In this document: in pieces, positions 36,871 through 50,000 of the stretch
Numbering within the stretch: the first letter of the stretch is position 1
Layout of the letters: every line of letters starts with the position of its first letter
Source of the DNA: Glandiceps talaboti
Lineage: Eukaryota > Hemichordata > Enteropneusta > Spengelidae
Assembly: GCF_964340395.1 (NCBI RefSeq)
Contig: NC_135568.1
Location: 14,390,276-14,454,275 of the forward strand
Length of the DNA: 64,000 bases
Direction: 5' to 3'
The notes under the pieces: generated by a model
What the model was told of the DNA's origin: nothing
The model's input: the letters and a program-made list of their open reading frames with translations, nothing else
The model's database searches: none
Program-made: the position numbers and the translations under genes

Positions 36871-37169
<299 letters not shown>

Positions 37170-38388
37170 GAATGTCTCTCGGTCTCTCTCCCTGGACTCT
37201 GTCTCCGTCTTAGTCTGTCTGTCTGTCCGTCTGTCTCAGTCTGTCTGTCTCTCTCTCTCTGTCTGTCTGTCTGTCTCTCTTCAAACTATGCAAATTGTCA
37301 ACGAATTGATGTCATGGCTATTTTATTTGCAAGTAAACTGTTCTGATGTAACCTTGACTACTGTCGTTAACTATAAAACATACTTTGAGATGATCGATAT
37401 ATGATATACAATCCGATAAAGAGTTACCTTATGATGTATATTATACCTCTAACACATTTGTACCAAGTCGTGGTCCGAAGGTTTCCTAATTAGTAACCTG
37501 TATGTAAATATTAGAAAAAGATCGGAGTGGCACTATTGACAATAGCTGACCCCAGATTTCCGTTGTAATGATAACATTCAGTGCGTCAGGCATATAGATT
37601 ACCAATTAATTTCTAAAATCAATATTTCATATAAACATTCAGTAGCATTTAGGTGATAGTACATACAACTGCCGACATCAGACCCTGGACGAACGGAACC
37701 TGTTACAAACACGGAACATAAATAAATGATACAGAATTGGATTAATAACACTTGGCACAACATGGTAGAACAGCAGAGACTTGTATTACACACCATGGTT
37801 TGATAAGAATAGATTTAGTGCCTCTTCATGTGTACATGAAATGCCAGGGGAACCGGAAATTTGTTTGTGGACGTGAACTATATTATGTAAAGAGGCCATA
37901 AAACTGTTCTTATCAAATGATGGAAAGCAATGTGTATCTGTACTCCAACTTGCTGTGAAAAGTGTCATTAACCCGATTCAATTGTTTAGTTCCTCTGTTT
38001 GTAACAGCTTCGGTTCGTCTACGATTTGATGTCCGCAGTTGTATACCATTCATCAACAAGTAATTTGTGAAATTGAAAGTTTTCATTAAATTTGTGCATT
38101 CAATCAAAACAAAGGCCTTTTGTGTGTAAATTCAATTTGGCGAGGCAGATACTCTGTGACCTGATGAAGACTTTCAGTCAACTTGTATTTTTCTCATAAT
38201 GTACGTCGTATAGCTTATCGAAGTCGATGGTTTACAACGTATATGCCAGTCTGTATATACCTCAGAAACATAAACAAACATGTTCAACATTTGTAAATAA
38301 TCATGAGTTTGACAACATACTACTTATTATTACCATTTACGATAACATTTGTGTACGCAGATTAAATTTGTCTATTGTCTGTCTGTTT

Positions 38389-38429
38389 ATCTGTATGTAT
38401 GTATGTATGTATGTATGTATGTATGTATG

Positions 38430-38460
<31 letters not shown>

Positions 38461-38497
38461 TATGTATGTATGTATGTATGTATGTAATATGTATGTA

Positions 38498-38528
<31 letters not shown>

Positions 38529-38540
38529 TGTATGTATATA
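38389..38540. repeat. (TGTA)n microsatellite
   Basis: Starts as TCTG/TGTC units at about 38371, then TGTA units with AATA interruptions near 38459 and 38486-38498. Confidence 0.95.
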
Positions 38541-38952
38541 TATTTTTGTTACTGTCTCTGTACTGGACATGTTTAATAATTCATATCAGGTAGTCGTATT
38601 GTAAGGAATACACCATGCTGGCTTAGACATAAAATACTGCTGACTTGGTGTCGAAAAGCATGGTAGACTGCGTAAGCTAATGGTTAATATGCAATAAAAC
38701 AAGTGTGACGTAAGTGTGTTGGCGTGACAGGTATAATATATCACAGTTTCAAAACCTAAGAATTAAAACGGCCAAATGCCACCGACAAATTTATCCCTAG
38801 ATGACAGAGCTTGCCCTTTGACCTAGCCCTCATATTTGTTCATACTAGATACAACTTATTGCATGAATCGATATTTTTCCTGAATCAACCAAATATAAGG
38901 ATATTTTGTGAGTGCTAGTTTACGAGACTGATAACAAACACTCTGGTCTCCA

Positions 38953-39198
38953 TTAAGACATGTAGGTGAGTTTGACATCGATTTTTGTAGACTCTGTCTG
39001 TTTTAAGTAAATAGAAATTCCGCGGTTGCTCTGTGTAAATTGTATGTGTTTTACAGCATCTGAAATTTCAACTACAGTGTCATTAAGTTCCTTGGTAAAT
39101 GTAATTTCACTGGTCACCATATTAGTTTTCCCTTTAATGAAATTAGTCTCGTCCAATTTGTATGTAGTGTAACCCAACAGCCGAATTTCGACAGTCAT
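38953..39198 (-). CDS. hypothetical 81-residue protein (uncertain)
   Basis: The frame starts at an ATG at 39198 (MTVEIRLLGYTTYKLDE) and ends at TAA. Its residues are balanced, not repeat-derived, and alternate hydrophobic and polar in a beta-like pattern. No family is recognised. It lies just to the left of an inverted pair of dispersed repeats (39291-39586 and 40135-40400), which could hold its promoter. It may equally be chance or an exon of a longer gene. Confidence 0.25.
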   Translation of the reverse strand: MTVEIRLLGYTTYKLDETNFIKGKTNMVTSEITFTKELNDTVVEISDAVKHIQFTQSNRGISIYLKQTESTKIDVKLTYMS

Positions 39199-39290
39199 GT
39201 AGGTAAAATTGACAATTTAAAAAAAAAAGATGTTGTGAGATGTTTGTGCGTGGAAGGGAACGCTTTTTGACGAGTAGAGGAATTAGATGT

Positions 39291-39586
39291 ATCCTTAATA
39301 TTTTCCTTCGTTCAGCCCTTGTCACTGCGAGTCGCTAGACGTGTAGTAACAACCCTCAGGTCACGTGTATTTTCCGTCTGAATGAAGAAAAATATTGGAG
39401 GATAACATAAGTATATCAGCGCCAGTAATATCAAAGAAAAATCGGGGAAAGTAATAGCAATGTTGAACGTTTTAACTCATATTTCACAGCAAAACCAATG
39501 ACGTAGACACACGTTGTCTTGACAACGCCTCGCGTTGTCGTGACGTAGAACGACCACAGTATATATTCTTTACTTTTCGTTGAACC
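39291..39586 (+). mobile_element. dispersed repeat, left arm of an inverted pair
   Basis: Matches 40135-40400 in reverse complement, with TTCGTTCAG, GCGAGTCGCTAGACG, GCCAGTAATAT, TTTTAACTCATATTTC and GTGACGTAGAACG in the same order. A more diverged third copy in the same orientation lies at 46866-47032. TGACGTAG half-sites recur in both arms. Confidence 0.8.
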
Positions 39587-40134
39587 TGGCTCTGCATGGT
39601 ATGTTATACTAACTATAGACACATTTACAGAGGTGGTGAAGTTAACTATAAGTCAACTTGATTGTAGACACCCAGGTTTCAAAACGTGATGTAAGTGTAA
39701 GACACATAAATCTAAATTAAATATATCTGTTTGTGACCCAGCTTAAGCCACCATATTGTATGCATGGAGCTAATCCACCTCCCCATATGTCATTTTTTAT
39801 GTAAACAAAGAAAACACATTCTCGCCATATGGGTTGGGTGTTGAAATCTTGTGTATGCACTGACAGAATTACTATCTTGGCTGCCAACATACCAATGTAG
39901 AACATTATATCAATTGTATGAATATATCACGATTATCTCCATCTGTTCATATTCATTTTATCTGAGACCTCTAGGTTATATTTACACACGTACATTTGAT
40001 ACTAGTAAGAATTATAATATGGCTGCGATAAGTTATCGTCGCGGGACATCGACATGTTGATACACAGAACTCGTCGATTATCTGTATTTAGCATTCATCT
40101 CATTCATAACCATTACTTATATAATACACGAGCT

Positions 40135-40400
40135 AAGTTCAACAAAAAAATATGGTATATATACCCTGGCCGTTCTACGTCACGACAACGCGTGTCTACG
40201 TCACTGGTTCTGCTGTATTCGAAATATGAGTCAAAACGCTTAAAATTGACATTGCTTTCCCCGTTTTTTTTATATTACTGGCAATGATGTGATTATACCA
40301 TTCCCTTCATTCATTCAGCCGGAATATACTCGTGACCAGGTTGTCGCTACTCGTCTAGCGACTCGTAGTAACAAGGACTGAACGAATAAAAATATTGAAG
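40135..40400 (-). mobile_element. dispersed repeat, right arm of the inverted pair
   Basis: Reverse-complement relative of 39291-39586, about 80% identical by eye with several indels. The spacer between the arms (about 550 bp) has no recognised gene. Confidence 0.8.
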
Positions 40401-41233
40401 AATAGTATCTCTCTCTAAATGTAAATGATCGTCGAAGGAGCAGTATCAACTTATTGACAGACACTGTGAGTATATGAAATAACACATACAACCTGCATAT
40501 AAACCATGTCATGCTTGTCAATGATCAACCACTGCATAACATGTTTACTCGGGACAGTACCAAAGTTACCAAGTTACTATGTTAAAAGTTAAAACGAAAA
40601 CTAAGTATATCAGCGTCTCTCTGTTTAGTGCACAGTTCAGTTGGAGGTCACATCTGAAGGTCAAATAAAAACCATTATTTCCTAGTTAATAACACGTTGC
40701 CCCTGACAACCGACATCGTCACTTAGTGAGGACAAATATTTGTGAAATAGCGAATAAGCCAGTCATTTATGTTTTCTCATATTTTTTTTTAATTTAATAC
40801 CGAAGCCTTCACCAACTTTAAAAATACATCTAAAAATATGACAGAGAAATCTAGTAGAGACAACTCTAATAAACTCTCAGTCATGTTTGTTTGAATTAAG
40901 CAAGTAAGAATGCATATACGTAAATCTGTCGACCCCTCTTTTTAGAAACCCCTCACCTACTAAGTTAGATATAAATCTCGTTCCTACCGTCATTTTTGGC
41001 ACACTGCAGAAATTAGACAAGAAAATATTCATAAATGATAACAAACGTTGTTGTCAACGTCTATTCACGCCGTTTACGACAATAACAATTGAGCCTTGAT
41101 TTTGAACTAATTTGTGTGGTCGCTATGGAGATATTCAAGAATTAGAAGAATTAGCAAAGTCCGCCGTCGTCATCAAAGTTCCACGCCAATTACACACGAA
41201 ATTGTGCATGATTTATCACGTGATTACATCACT

Positions 41234-41944
41234 CTAACTATGTTCTTCGAAATACTGCTTGATGGCTCTCACACCGCCCCTGCAAACATCCATAGGTGGG
41301 TTTTGCATCTGGTTGCCGTCGACCATAACCTTCTTCAATTTCGGTAATTTTGAAATTGCATTTGGCAATTCTGTTATCTCGTTATCTTGTGCCCAGATTT
41401 CTTCAAGTTGCGGCATGTTACTAAGGCACTCGGGCAACTCTCTAAGTTGGTTACCATTCAGAACCAGTACTTTCAGGCATCGCAGTTTGCTCAGGTTTTC
41501 CGGCAACTCGGTTAACTTGTTGTTTCGCATGTATAACTCTTCTATTTCCGAAGTACAAAGTACATCCGGGAATTTTTCAAATGCGTTGTTGTCCACCCAG
41601 AGTTCACGGAGATTCTGCAGATCTGCAATGCCAGGTGGTAGCGTCGATAATTTATTTCCTCGCAGATCGAGTACTCTCAGCTCGCCTAGTTCGCATACCA
41701 CGTCCGGCAGTATATCGAGTCCGTTCTCGCTGTACGTCAAGTTCTCCAACCTTTTGAGGTTAACTATGTCGTCTGGCAGCTCGACGATGTTGTTACCCCT
41801 CATGCTGAGTCCAATCAGATTTTTCCGGCTGTAAACTTCTTTCGGTATTGTGGTCAATTTTGAGTTATCCAAGTCGATAGCACTCCCCAGATCACCGTTG
41901 CTGTCTATGAAAGGCTCAAAGGTTAGCTCTATAGTGTCCGACAT
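41234..41944 (-). CDS. LRR-only protein, SHOC2-like (236 residues)
   Basis: An intact single-exon frame from the ATG at 41944 (MSDTIELTFEPF) to TAG at 41234. About eight regular 23-residue LRRs follow one another (LIGLSMRGNNIVELPDDI, LRVLDLRGNKLSTLPPGI, LKVLVLNGNQLRELPECL, LEEIWAQDNEITELPNAI) and the protein ends in a capping segment VCRGGVRAIKQYFEEHS. The NNxFExFPxVLC repeat resembles one in the LRR-caspase at 30223-31318, suggesting the same LRR subfamily. Such proteins are usually cytoplasmic scaffolds; no signal peptide or membrane segment is present. Role unknown. It could be the remnant of a longer multidomain gene, but the cap and stop look natural. Confidence 0.8.
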   Translation of the reverse strand: MSDTIELTFEPFIDSNGDLGSAIDLDNSKLTTIPKEVYSRKNLIGLSMRGNNIVELPDDIVNLKRLENLTYSENGLDILPDVVCELGELRVLDLRGNKLSTLPPGIADLQNLRELWVDNNAFEKFPDVLCTSEIEELYMRNNKLTELPENLSKLRCLKVLVLNGNQLRELPECLSNMPQLEEIWAQDNEITELPNAISKLPKLKKVMVDGNQMQNPPMDVCRGGVRAIKQYFEEHS

Positions 41945-42159
41945 ATTGTGGAGCTAAACCGCGAAATGGCATATACGTATACTTGAAGAAAACAGTTTAC
42001 AGCAGCGAACTTCAAACAGCAGCCTAAGGTCGACTGATGACTCGCAAGAGCACAGTATCTTCGTCAAGTAGTTATCTTCAAATTCAAAAACGTATATCCA
42101 GAGACGATTAAAGTGAGCGTGTCCAACTCGTGCAGTCCGAGATGCGAAATTCACAGAAT

Positions 42160-44640
42160 TCTTATCAATGAGTTATCATCGGAACGGTCGCGGTTCTGTC
42201 GACGTGCTCACACAAGCTATTATATACGTTATCTCCTTGTCTGACGTCCGATGACAGCACTGTCGTATACCGGTTAATTCTGGTGCTATAGTTACTAGAG
42301 CAGTCGATTCTTCACATATCAACCGTCCCGATTATGACTGTACTGTGGGATGTGGAAGCTAAGCACACGATCATATATTAAATGTGTAATCGTCACAACA
42401 AATGCGCGGTAAGCTATTCAACACAGCACTGACCTAGAAGAACATCATCAAGTCACTTTAATATTAACTGCATGTAATTCATACCATTCCGACAATAGCT
42501 ATACGTTCTTGTGCGTGAACAGACACATTGTATACGGTGGAACTATGGGTAAATTAATACCAGTGGCATGTACAGTTAATCTGCGCTGTCACTCAATGAT
42601 ATATGGTCTCACAGCACTTACGGAAATAGCGCCCCCATCGGTAAAATCGATTTGCTTTCGTCGGTTCTACTCAGAAATCGAAATACGATTTTAGTTCGTT
42701 TGAGATTGACTGAAAGATAAACAATGTGTTAAATATTAATGGAAATGAGTATTCTGTTTATATTATTTATATTGATTTAAAAACATCAAAAGATGAACAA
42801 AGCAAAGTACGCAATAGGTAGAGAGAAATACTAGTTGTCGAATGAGACTATTCGAAAAATTGAAGCTTTTGCTGTACATGCTATTTTTGTTTAGGAAACT
42901 ACAGCCTATTCACACGAGTAAAATCATTAAAAACGTGTGGACCATAGTACTAGTTTTAGTAAAAAAGAAAGTAAAAATAATATTAAATTTAGTTTTTTTC
43001 AGAATCCAATTTTGGTGCCAATATCTGTTATATATAACCGTTAGTAGGAAAATAATAGGTAATCATGGTGGTATTCTTTAAAATAAAATGTGAACCCCTA
43101 AATTTGTAAATATTTTATTATTTCAAGGAGTCTGGGACCAAATGTCGCAAATAATAAAAGTTGTGTGAGAATTTAAGAACATCGATTGTCAGGGAAATTT
43201 GTAGTCTTGTCGCTAGACCCCTAGTGCTATTCTGCACACTATGATGACGATCAAAGTCGGGTCGCTACTGAGCTCCGACGGCGCTAACGTTCGCCCTCGA
43301 TTGCAACTTTCAGGTCATGACGGAAGGAAGCCCGATGTCTAGCAGCTAGATTAGGAAATTGTCCAAAATGTGTTTTCTGTTAACGATGGATATGTACTAG
43401 CAAGTCAGGACACACCATGAATTTATCTTTCAACATCAAAAACGTTAAAAGTTACGCATTTATTGCAAAAAGTGTATACAAATAAAGATACAAATCACAT
43501 CATTTGGCGAGAAAGCTTAAGTCTGCTACGTTATGTCTAAAGGAGGGGCACTGCCATGTCAATAGCACAGCCTTCTATCTACTTGAATCGGTTATCAGAA
43601 TAAAGGGTGATAACATACAGTTAATTCGTTTGTAATATTATATGGATGATATATTAGCCATGCATCATATTTTGAACGGTTAACGAAAAGCCTTTGCCCA
43701 CTTGTGCTCCAGAAAGGAAGTAGAAAATGATATCAAATTGTTTACTGTAAAAAGTATGGGCAGACTCAACATTCAGTTTCTTGAACCTAACAACAAGTTG
43801 GTTATACATGTTGTGTCCACTCCTGTTGCCAGCGTCGGACTGATTCGTCCGTATTTGTCGAACTTAGCCGACCATACTGAAGCCTCTACGTCGAAATCCG
43901 CTTGGTAACTGAACAATGCACGCTATCATTACCAGAGGTTAGTGAATTAAGCTGAACTAAGAATATGACAATAATGTAATAATGTTTGTCATACTAAACA
44001 AACGAATATATAATTTGTTGTCTGTGTTCTTGAGGTTCAAAATGTCTGTCCTAAATGACTGCGAAAGAAAATATGTTATGGTGGCGACAGACGATTGGGT
44101 TAAGGACACTTTGTATGGTAACCGTTGCATATGCCATTACTTATCATCATTCTGTTTATACTTGTATGAGAAAAGGCAGATGTGTGATTAATATTGATAA
44201 AGACGGAGTTCCTTTAGTTATAAATCCACCATTTTAATTCTGTTATCGCTGTATCGATTATGAATATTTCATATTTTGGTGTAGTACCTAATTTACATAA
44301 TTCGGACAACAGCAGAGAAAGCTAGTAAGTATCATTTGAAAAGTAATTTCCTTATTTGGAGATTTATACCAATCAGTGTAATTACGTAAGGAGATGCAAA
44401 TGTGATTATATTGCCCCTCTGCATGTCTGTCTGTCTAGGTCTGTGTGTGTCGTTATCGTTTCACAACAAACACTGGTTCAATTCAAGGGAACTTTGGTTC
44501 GCATTTTAATATGTAAGGGTAATGTGGGAGTGGAGGAGTAAAAGTAAAAAGTATTGAATTATATAAACTCAGTTTTTTCCGATACATCTGCTTGTTGTTT
44601 CAACTTTAAGTTATAATGACACATTTCCTTTCATCCTCCA
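42160..44640. other. interval between the LRR-only gene and LRR gene 5
   Basis: It holds a third MITE-like copy (43202-43353). A frame at 43702-43908 (EVENDIKLFTVKSMGRLNIQFLE onward) follows a TGTGCTCCAG acceptor-like site and has protein-like composition. I cannot assign it and do not call it a gene. Confidence 0.5.
43202..43353. mobile_element. MITE copy 3, diverged (152 bp)
   Basis: Ends TAGTCTTGTCGCTAGAC and, inverted, TAATCTAGCTGCTAGAC match copies 1 and 2; the interior is much diverged. Flanks GGAAATTTG (43193-43201) and GGAAATTGT (43354-43362) look like a decayed 9-bp duplication. Confidence 0.75.
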
Positions 44641-44716
44641 CTGAAATAACCCCCTCCCCCGACGACGACAAAACTACAAACTTTGTTATGAAATGTTTTT
44701 TGTCTTCTGCAGAAAG

Positions 44717-46546
44717 ATGGTTCCATCATTGTATGATGTCTGCTTAAAGTACATGTGTACAAATCTTCAACAGTTTGGTCCTGATGTCAGGGATAGGTTA
44801 CCTACACGAATGAAGGAAGTCTTACTGGAGCGACTATCAGAAAGAAACATCAGCCCAGAAGAATATAAAACTTACTCTGGGGATTTTTTAGTAGTACCAG
44901 AACTTAGAAAGTTTGTTTGCTTTAAAAGTTACACGTTAAAAGAGCTCGACGACCTTCTTTCATCAAAATCATGCAAACTGAGAAACCTTAACGTACGCAT
45001 TAGAGATCCTCATCGTCCATGGCAAAATGTTGACTGCCTAACTGGGCAGGATGAACTAGAAAATCTTGAAATTTATTACGATGGTGATAATGACCTTGAA
45101 TTCCTATCACATTTGGGATGCCCCAATCTCTGTCATTTCAAATTGGTAGCATCGCGGAATACAGCTCTCCTTCATTTAGATAGATATACTGAGAAGTTGT
45201 TAAGTAACAACAAACATTTGCAGAATGTTGCAATACAAATTAATGGCGACACTTCCACACCTCTTCCTTCGATACATCGTGACACAATCATCTGGAATTC
45301 CACAGCCCAACTAATTGCACGTTATCTTGGGGAGAATCTAAGGAGCCTAAAACTACAAGGCCCACCCTGTTTAACTGAAGAAACGATAGAGGTCATCTCA
45401 AGTCTTTGTCCTAATCTTAGGGATTTCGAATTAAGATGTCGTGAATTTCCAAGCTATGGAGGAAAGACAAATCTTAAGAAATTAGGATTTCATCCCGATG
45501 GTATTTTGTCGATAACAGACGGTTGTAAACTAATAGAAAACCTCACTATTGTGCCAGTTTACGTCGCCACAGAAAACACAAGAAAGTTTTACAAATCCGA
45601 GTTTTCTCTTGACTTGTACAATGCAAAGTCTAAAGAACTAACACAAGGTATGCATTCAGTGTGTAATGTATACCTTCCTAATGGGTTAACTCGTCTACAG
45701 CTTAACCCATACGAAATCTTAGAGCCTGTCTTTATCTCGACTTTACCAGATAGTTTAACAAAACTCGTGATACCAATGAGTCTCTTAAAAGTTGATTCGG
45801 TGCAGTCAGTTTTCTCACAAATCGGACCGCATCTAACTGATTTAGACTTCCCTTGTACAGAAGAACCACCACGTAGCTTAGAAAACGCCGTTGTAGAAGC
45901 TATTATTGACCACTGCCATGATGTTCTATCTTTAGGTTTATGTTGCTTCCACTACGAATCGTTCGAGAAACTACACAGATTGTTTACAAACAGAAAAAGA
46001 GCTTGCCGACTTCGTCATTTGCGATTATTTGGGGACTCGGAAATAACAGATACCACTGTCCATACTCCCCACCTTGCAGATGTTGACCAGGTAAAATTCC
46101 TACACAATAGAATTATAGAAAATTGTACAATGCTCACGAAATTAATTGTCAACAGCAAATATACCGACGATATGTTACTTATCAACATAGCCAACAGTTG
46201 TCCTCATTTAACACATTTACGTGTACAGTGTTGTGATACAAATGATACCTCTGCAGAAGACCATATAACTGACGATGGCATTCGTGAACTGGCCTCTCAT
46301 TGTAACCTTCATGAGCTGTATCTACGTGGATCACCTTATTGCAATATCACACAGCAATCACTTGTTAGCTTAGCCCAGCATTGTCCGTATCTAAGGGTCC
46401 TAGATTACGCTGCGCATGGCAATATCGAAGAGTTTGATGCCGTACATGAACGTCTCCGAAATGCAGTTGTACGAAGCCTTAACATTATACACAGGGCGAA
46501 AAATAGTGATGAAACGAAAGGTTTAAGGAAACGTCTCTACAAGTGA
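44717..46546 (+). CDS. LRR protein with VHL-box-like N-terminus (paralogue 5), putative CRL2 substrate receptor
   Basis: Intact, 609 residues from the ATG at 44717. An upstream in-frame ATG at 44693 lies inside the pyrimidine tract of the acceptor TTTTTTGTCTTCTGCAG and is rejected; the chosen start sits in AAAGATGG. BC box SLYDVCLKYM at residues 4-13 meets the S-L-x3-C-x3-Φ rule, and the Cul2 box is LPTRMKEVL at 28-36. LRRs of AMN1 type run to CPYLRVLD near residue 570. It is close to paralogue 4 in the opposite strand and keeps Trp102 where that copy has a stop. This is the reference copy of the second subfamily and probably functional. Substrate unknown. The first exon is not found. Confidence 0.87.
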   Translation: MVPSLYDVCLKYMCTNLQQFGPDVRDRLPTRMKEVLLERLSERNISPEEYKTYSGDFLVVPELRKFVCFKSYTLKELDDLLSSKSCKLRNLNVRIRDPHRPWQNVDCLTGQDELENLEIYYDGDNDLEFLSHLGCPNLCHFKLVASRNTALLHLDRYTEKLLSNNKHLQNVAIQINGDTSTPLPSIHRDTIIWNSTAQLIARYLGENLRSLKLQGPPCLTEETIEVISSLCPNLRDFELRCREFPSYGGKTNLKKLGFHPDGILSITDGCKLIENLTIVPVYVATENTRKFYKSEFSLDLYNAKSKELTQGMHSVCNVYLPNGLTRLQLNPYEILEPVFISTLPDSLTKLVIPMSLLKVDSVQSVFSQIGPHLTDLDFPCTEEPPRSLENAVVEAIIDHCHDVLSLGLCCFHYESFEKLHRLFTNRKRACRLRHLRLFGDSEITDTTVHTPHLADVDQVKFLHNRIIENCTMLTKLIVNSKYTDDMLLINIANSCPHLTHLRVQCCDTNDTSAEDHITDDGIRELASHCNLHELYLRGSPYCNITQQSLVSLAQHCPYLRVLDYAAHGNIEEFDAVHERLRNAVVRSLNIIHRAKNSDETKGLRKRLYK

Positions 46547-46768
46547 CAAGACATTATACCTACTTGTTACCATAATGAATATACTATGGGCAATTATCAA
46601 GTATTTGTTGTGGTGATAGAATGCAACAAAATTATGGCTATGCAAATTTGTAAATATAGTGAATATGTCACATTGTATGAATACATTATAGAGAATGAGC
46701 AATGAGTGCTTTCCTAACTTGTATTCACTCACATAAGTTTACTCAAGCTTCTAACGAAATTAAGTGGA

Positions 46769-46774
46769 AATAAA
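46769..46774 (+). promoter_or_regulatory. candidate polyadenylation signal of LRR gene 5
   Basis: AATAAA about 220 bases after the stop codon. Confidence 0.45.
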
Positions 46775-46865
46775 GACAGCATTTTATCAATACACACAAT
46801 GGTCAGTATACATATGAAAAAATTGTCACGTTATGATGTATGTTTACTATGGAATGTAATTCACT

Positions 46866-47032
46866 GATATTTTTCTTCGTTCAATCACGTACAATACGAC
46901 CGAATTATCTATAAAGGACCTTGTCAAGACAAGTCGACAGATGAACAGGTTCAAAAGTAACCCTTTGGTCAGGACTCGGAGTATTTTCCGGTTTGACTGT
47001 AAAACAATATTGGGGAATAACATCATAATACC
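46866..47032 (+). mobile_element. dispersed repeat, third copy
   Basis: Shares TTCTTCGTTCA, GTATTTTCCG, ATATTGG and AATAACAT landmarks, in order and spacing, with 39291-39420. More diverged than the inverted pair. Confidence 0.55.
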
Positions 47033-47099
47033 TTCGGATCATAAACATAGTTTAAGAAAATTGGGAAGAGTAATATATGAGGATTTCGAAAGCCTTTTC

Positions 47100-50000
47100 A
47101 AACATTTAGAGTACCACCAAACAAATATTGTGGATGCGCAGTGTTGCGAATAAGGGCGACATATGTTTTTTTTTAAAGTATTTAGCTTGGCATACATGAC
47201 ATACAATTTTACCTGACTATTTCAATAGTCCTGTTGAATTAAGAAATACAAACGGATTGTACATCACTAAACTTTATGGAGAAAAGACTTTCCTTGTAAA
47301 TGTAGCATCAGATAGTCAAGAAATATCGTAAGATTTAGTACTTCAATTATATTAATTTAGCAATGTGCAATGATATAATTAAATATATAGCATGTGTTTC
47401 AGTTTAATTATACATAACAAATGCTCTTTTGCTAACAACATACTGGTATAAACAAAATAATGACAGACAACCAAATTTGTTTCGAGAACCCTTTTTGAAG
47501 TTGACATAATTATATTTGTGATTCTTGATTTGTTATTCCCACACACGTCTGCAGCTCAACAGACAGTGTGATAATAAATCTGCAACATGTTGAAACAAAC
47601 TAACAAAAATGGTTGTGTTTATTTAGAAATGTGTGATCCAGGAACAAATGGCAACAACTATCGAGCCTGCATCAAGCAGTTTCCAAACCGACCACTCTAA
47701 CCATTTAACCATATCATAATTTATAACTAGTGGGTATTGATATGATAGAGTGTTGATTGATATACCAGATGTTGGCTGTTTTAGTTGGTTCATTAGGCCT
47801 AGGAAACTGATTACAATGCAAGGAAATATTGTGGTGCAGTAACTTCATACCTCCTCAACTGCAAGCGCTTAGGGTCAAAGCATTGACATAGCAGTCTCTA
47901 TCCAACCAAGTCCACAATTATAAAGCAGGGAGTGGCTGAAGCACAATCATTGTTCAAATCATGCCCCTGCATTTTGCCATCCAGGAACAGTGGTCGATCC
48001 GGCACCATGCAGTTTCCAAGTGGTCGAACCTGCATCATGCAGTTTCCAAGTCGGTACCCTTTGATCTTCATGACGCTATGGTAGAATTTCAGTTCAGTAT
48101 AGTGTTACTGACTAGAGGCCCGTGTTTACCTGATGTTGGTTGTTTTAGTTTGTTCAATAGGGAAATGTTTTCAACAGTAAACAAACAAGAATTGAAATAA
48201 GCACCCTTTTCGATTTCTTTAAAGATGACAAAGGGAAAAGTAAAGCAACTCAGACACCAAAACTGTCAGAAATTTATCATTTGTCTTCGTAATAAATATG
48301 GGTTTCAAATACGCATGGGCAGATTAATTAGTATGGCGATATCACAAGTACATTAATGTTCTCAAAATAACTATCGTTCGCAATATGCCATTATAGACTG
48401 CAAACAGGAAATTGAGAATACAGCGCCCTCGCTCAAATTGGGGTATCATCATGTTGAAACGTTTGTTAGGAGCTTTGTCCCTTGGTATTCTGTAGAAGTG
48501 TGAATCAGGGATGTTTTTCGTATTGTTCAGACATTGAGGAAAAATGTTTTGGTCAAAAAAAATTCGCAGCTCCCCCTTCGCATAGTCATTGTAGTCATTG
48601 CACAACCACCAGTGGACAGGTCCGACTTGGACACAGCTTGTATTATATGTCAATACACCATTATTATCTCTTCATGGATAACGCGAAAGGGAACTGACTT
48701 CCGGCTACACATGCTTCAATAAAATCTGCACCCCCAGACAGCTTCTGGAATGAAAAAGACTGTTATTGAGGAAACGAATAAGATACAATAATTATAAAAA
48801 TGTATTGATGAATAAAAACAACTAATTTTTCTATAATTTGAAGCATACTTTTGTGTCACTTATCTTGTTGTCTTTACCTAAATTGTCTCTGCTTGAAGCT
48901 CACTTCATGCAAGCAACCGCAACGCTCTATATTCCATAGTTGTATTTTTGTTTGCATGGTTGTTCATGCCATTTTATTGATACAAGAATTGTAAGTAACG
49001 TGTAGCAATCGGATCATTCTCTGTGACTTCGGATACTGAGTATCAAAATGTAACCAACGTGACCTTTTGAACTTCATTCCAAAAAGACGCAAAACAGAGC
49101 TAGAGACACTGACGTGATTTGATTAGTGTTTCACCAAACGTGTGACTGTACCATATTGACGCATGTGTGTTGACGGCTCCTGCTTTGAGGCTGTGAGCTA
49201 CCCGACTTTCGTATTGTGTGATCTGGTAACTTGTTCAGTACATAAGTGAACAAATTAACACCTACATTTGTCACAAGTCAACGTGTCACAGTATCTTCGC
49301 AGTTGGAAACAATAGAGCACTGCAACTGACGGATGCCGACAGAGCAATACTGCCCATCAATCAGTGTCAAATTTCATTGTTCTCAGCTCAACGTATTGTT
49401 TATGTTCACACACAAAATCCACTGACGGCCTTGCGCGAAAATTAAACTGCGCGTAATCACCGTGATCTCCCAAAGCGCGAAAATAAGACTGCGCAATAAT
49501 TTTCCGGTTCACAGTATATTAGAAGTGTGATGTCTCACATTACAACAATATGAATTTAAATTAATTGAGTAAAAGGACTGTCCCACAAATTATGCAATGT
49601 TATCCACCTTCTCTTTTATGTCGCCACCAACGTCCATTCTTAGCGAACCAGGAAATAACCTTGGCCTGTTTTTTGTAATTGTTAGCACTGGTGTGGTGGA
49701 GCAGCTTGGTGAAGTTTGCTTACCGACTGCCTTGCTGAAATTTCAAACATCTGTACATATCAATGTTTGTTGTGTAGTAGTCAACAAAGATCGGTCGCAC
49801 AACAAAGTTGCCCCGCCCCCCTTGACGTTGTGAATTTCGTTTGTAAGGTAAGCCACCTTGACATTTTTAATTATGTAGTATGTTGAAGAATCAAACATGA
49901 AAGTAATTGTTTATTTTATATTTTTTACCGAATCAGTACATTGTGATATTCTACTGTGCAGTTTTCATATCTTAGAGGTTATTGACATATCTGTATTTAT

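Noticed and set aside
43702-43908. 68-residue frame with protein-like composition after an acceptor-like site
   Set aside because: No family recognised and no partner exons; kept as a note in the interval entry only.
44693-44716. Upstream ATG of LRR gene 5 (MFFVFCRK)
   Set aside because: It lies within a pyrimidine tract ending in CTGCAG, a splice acceptor; all paralogues align from MVP.
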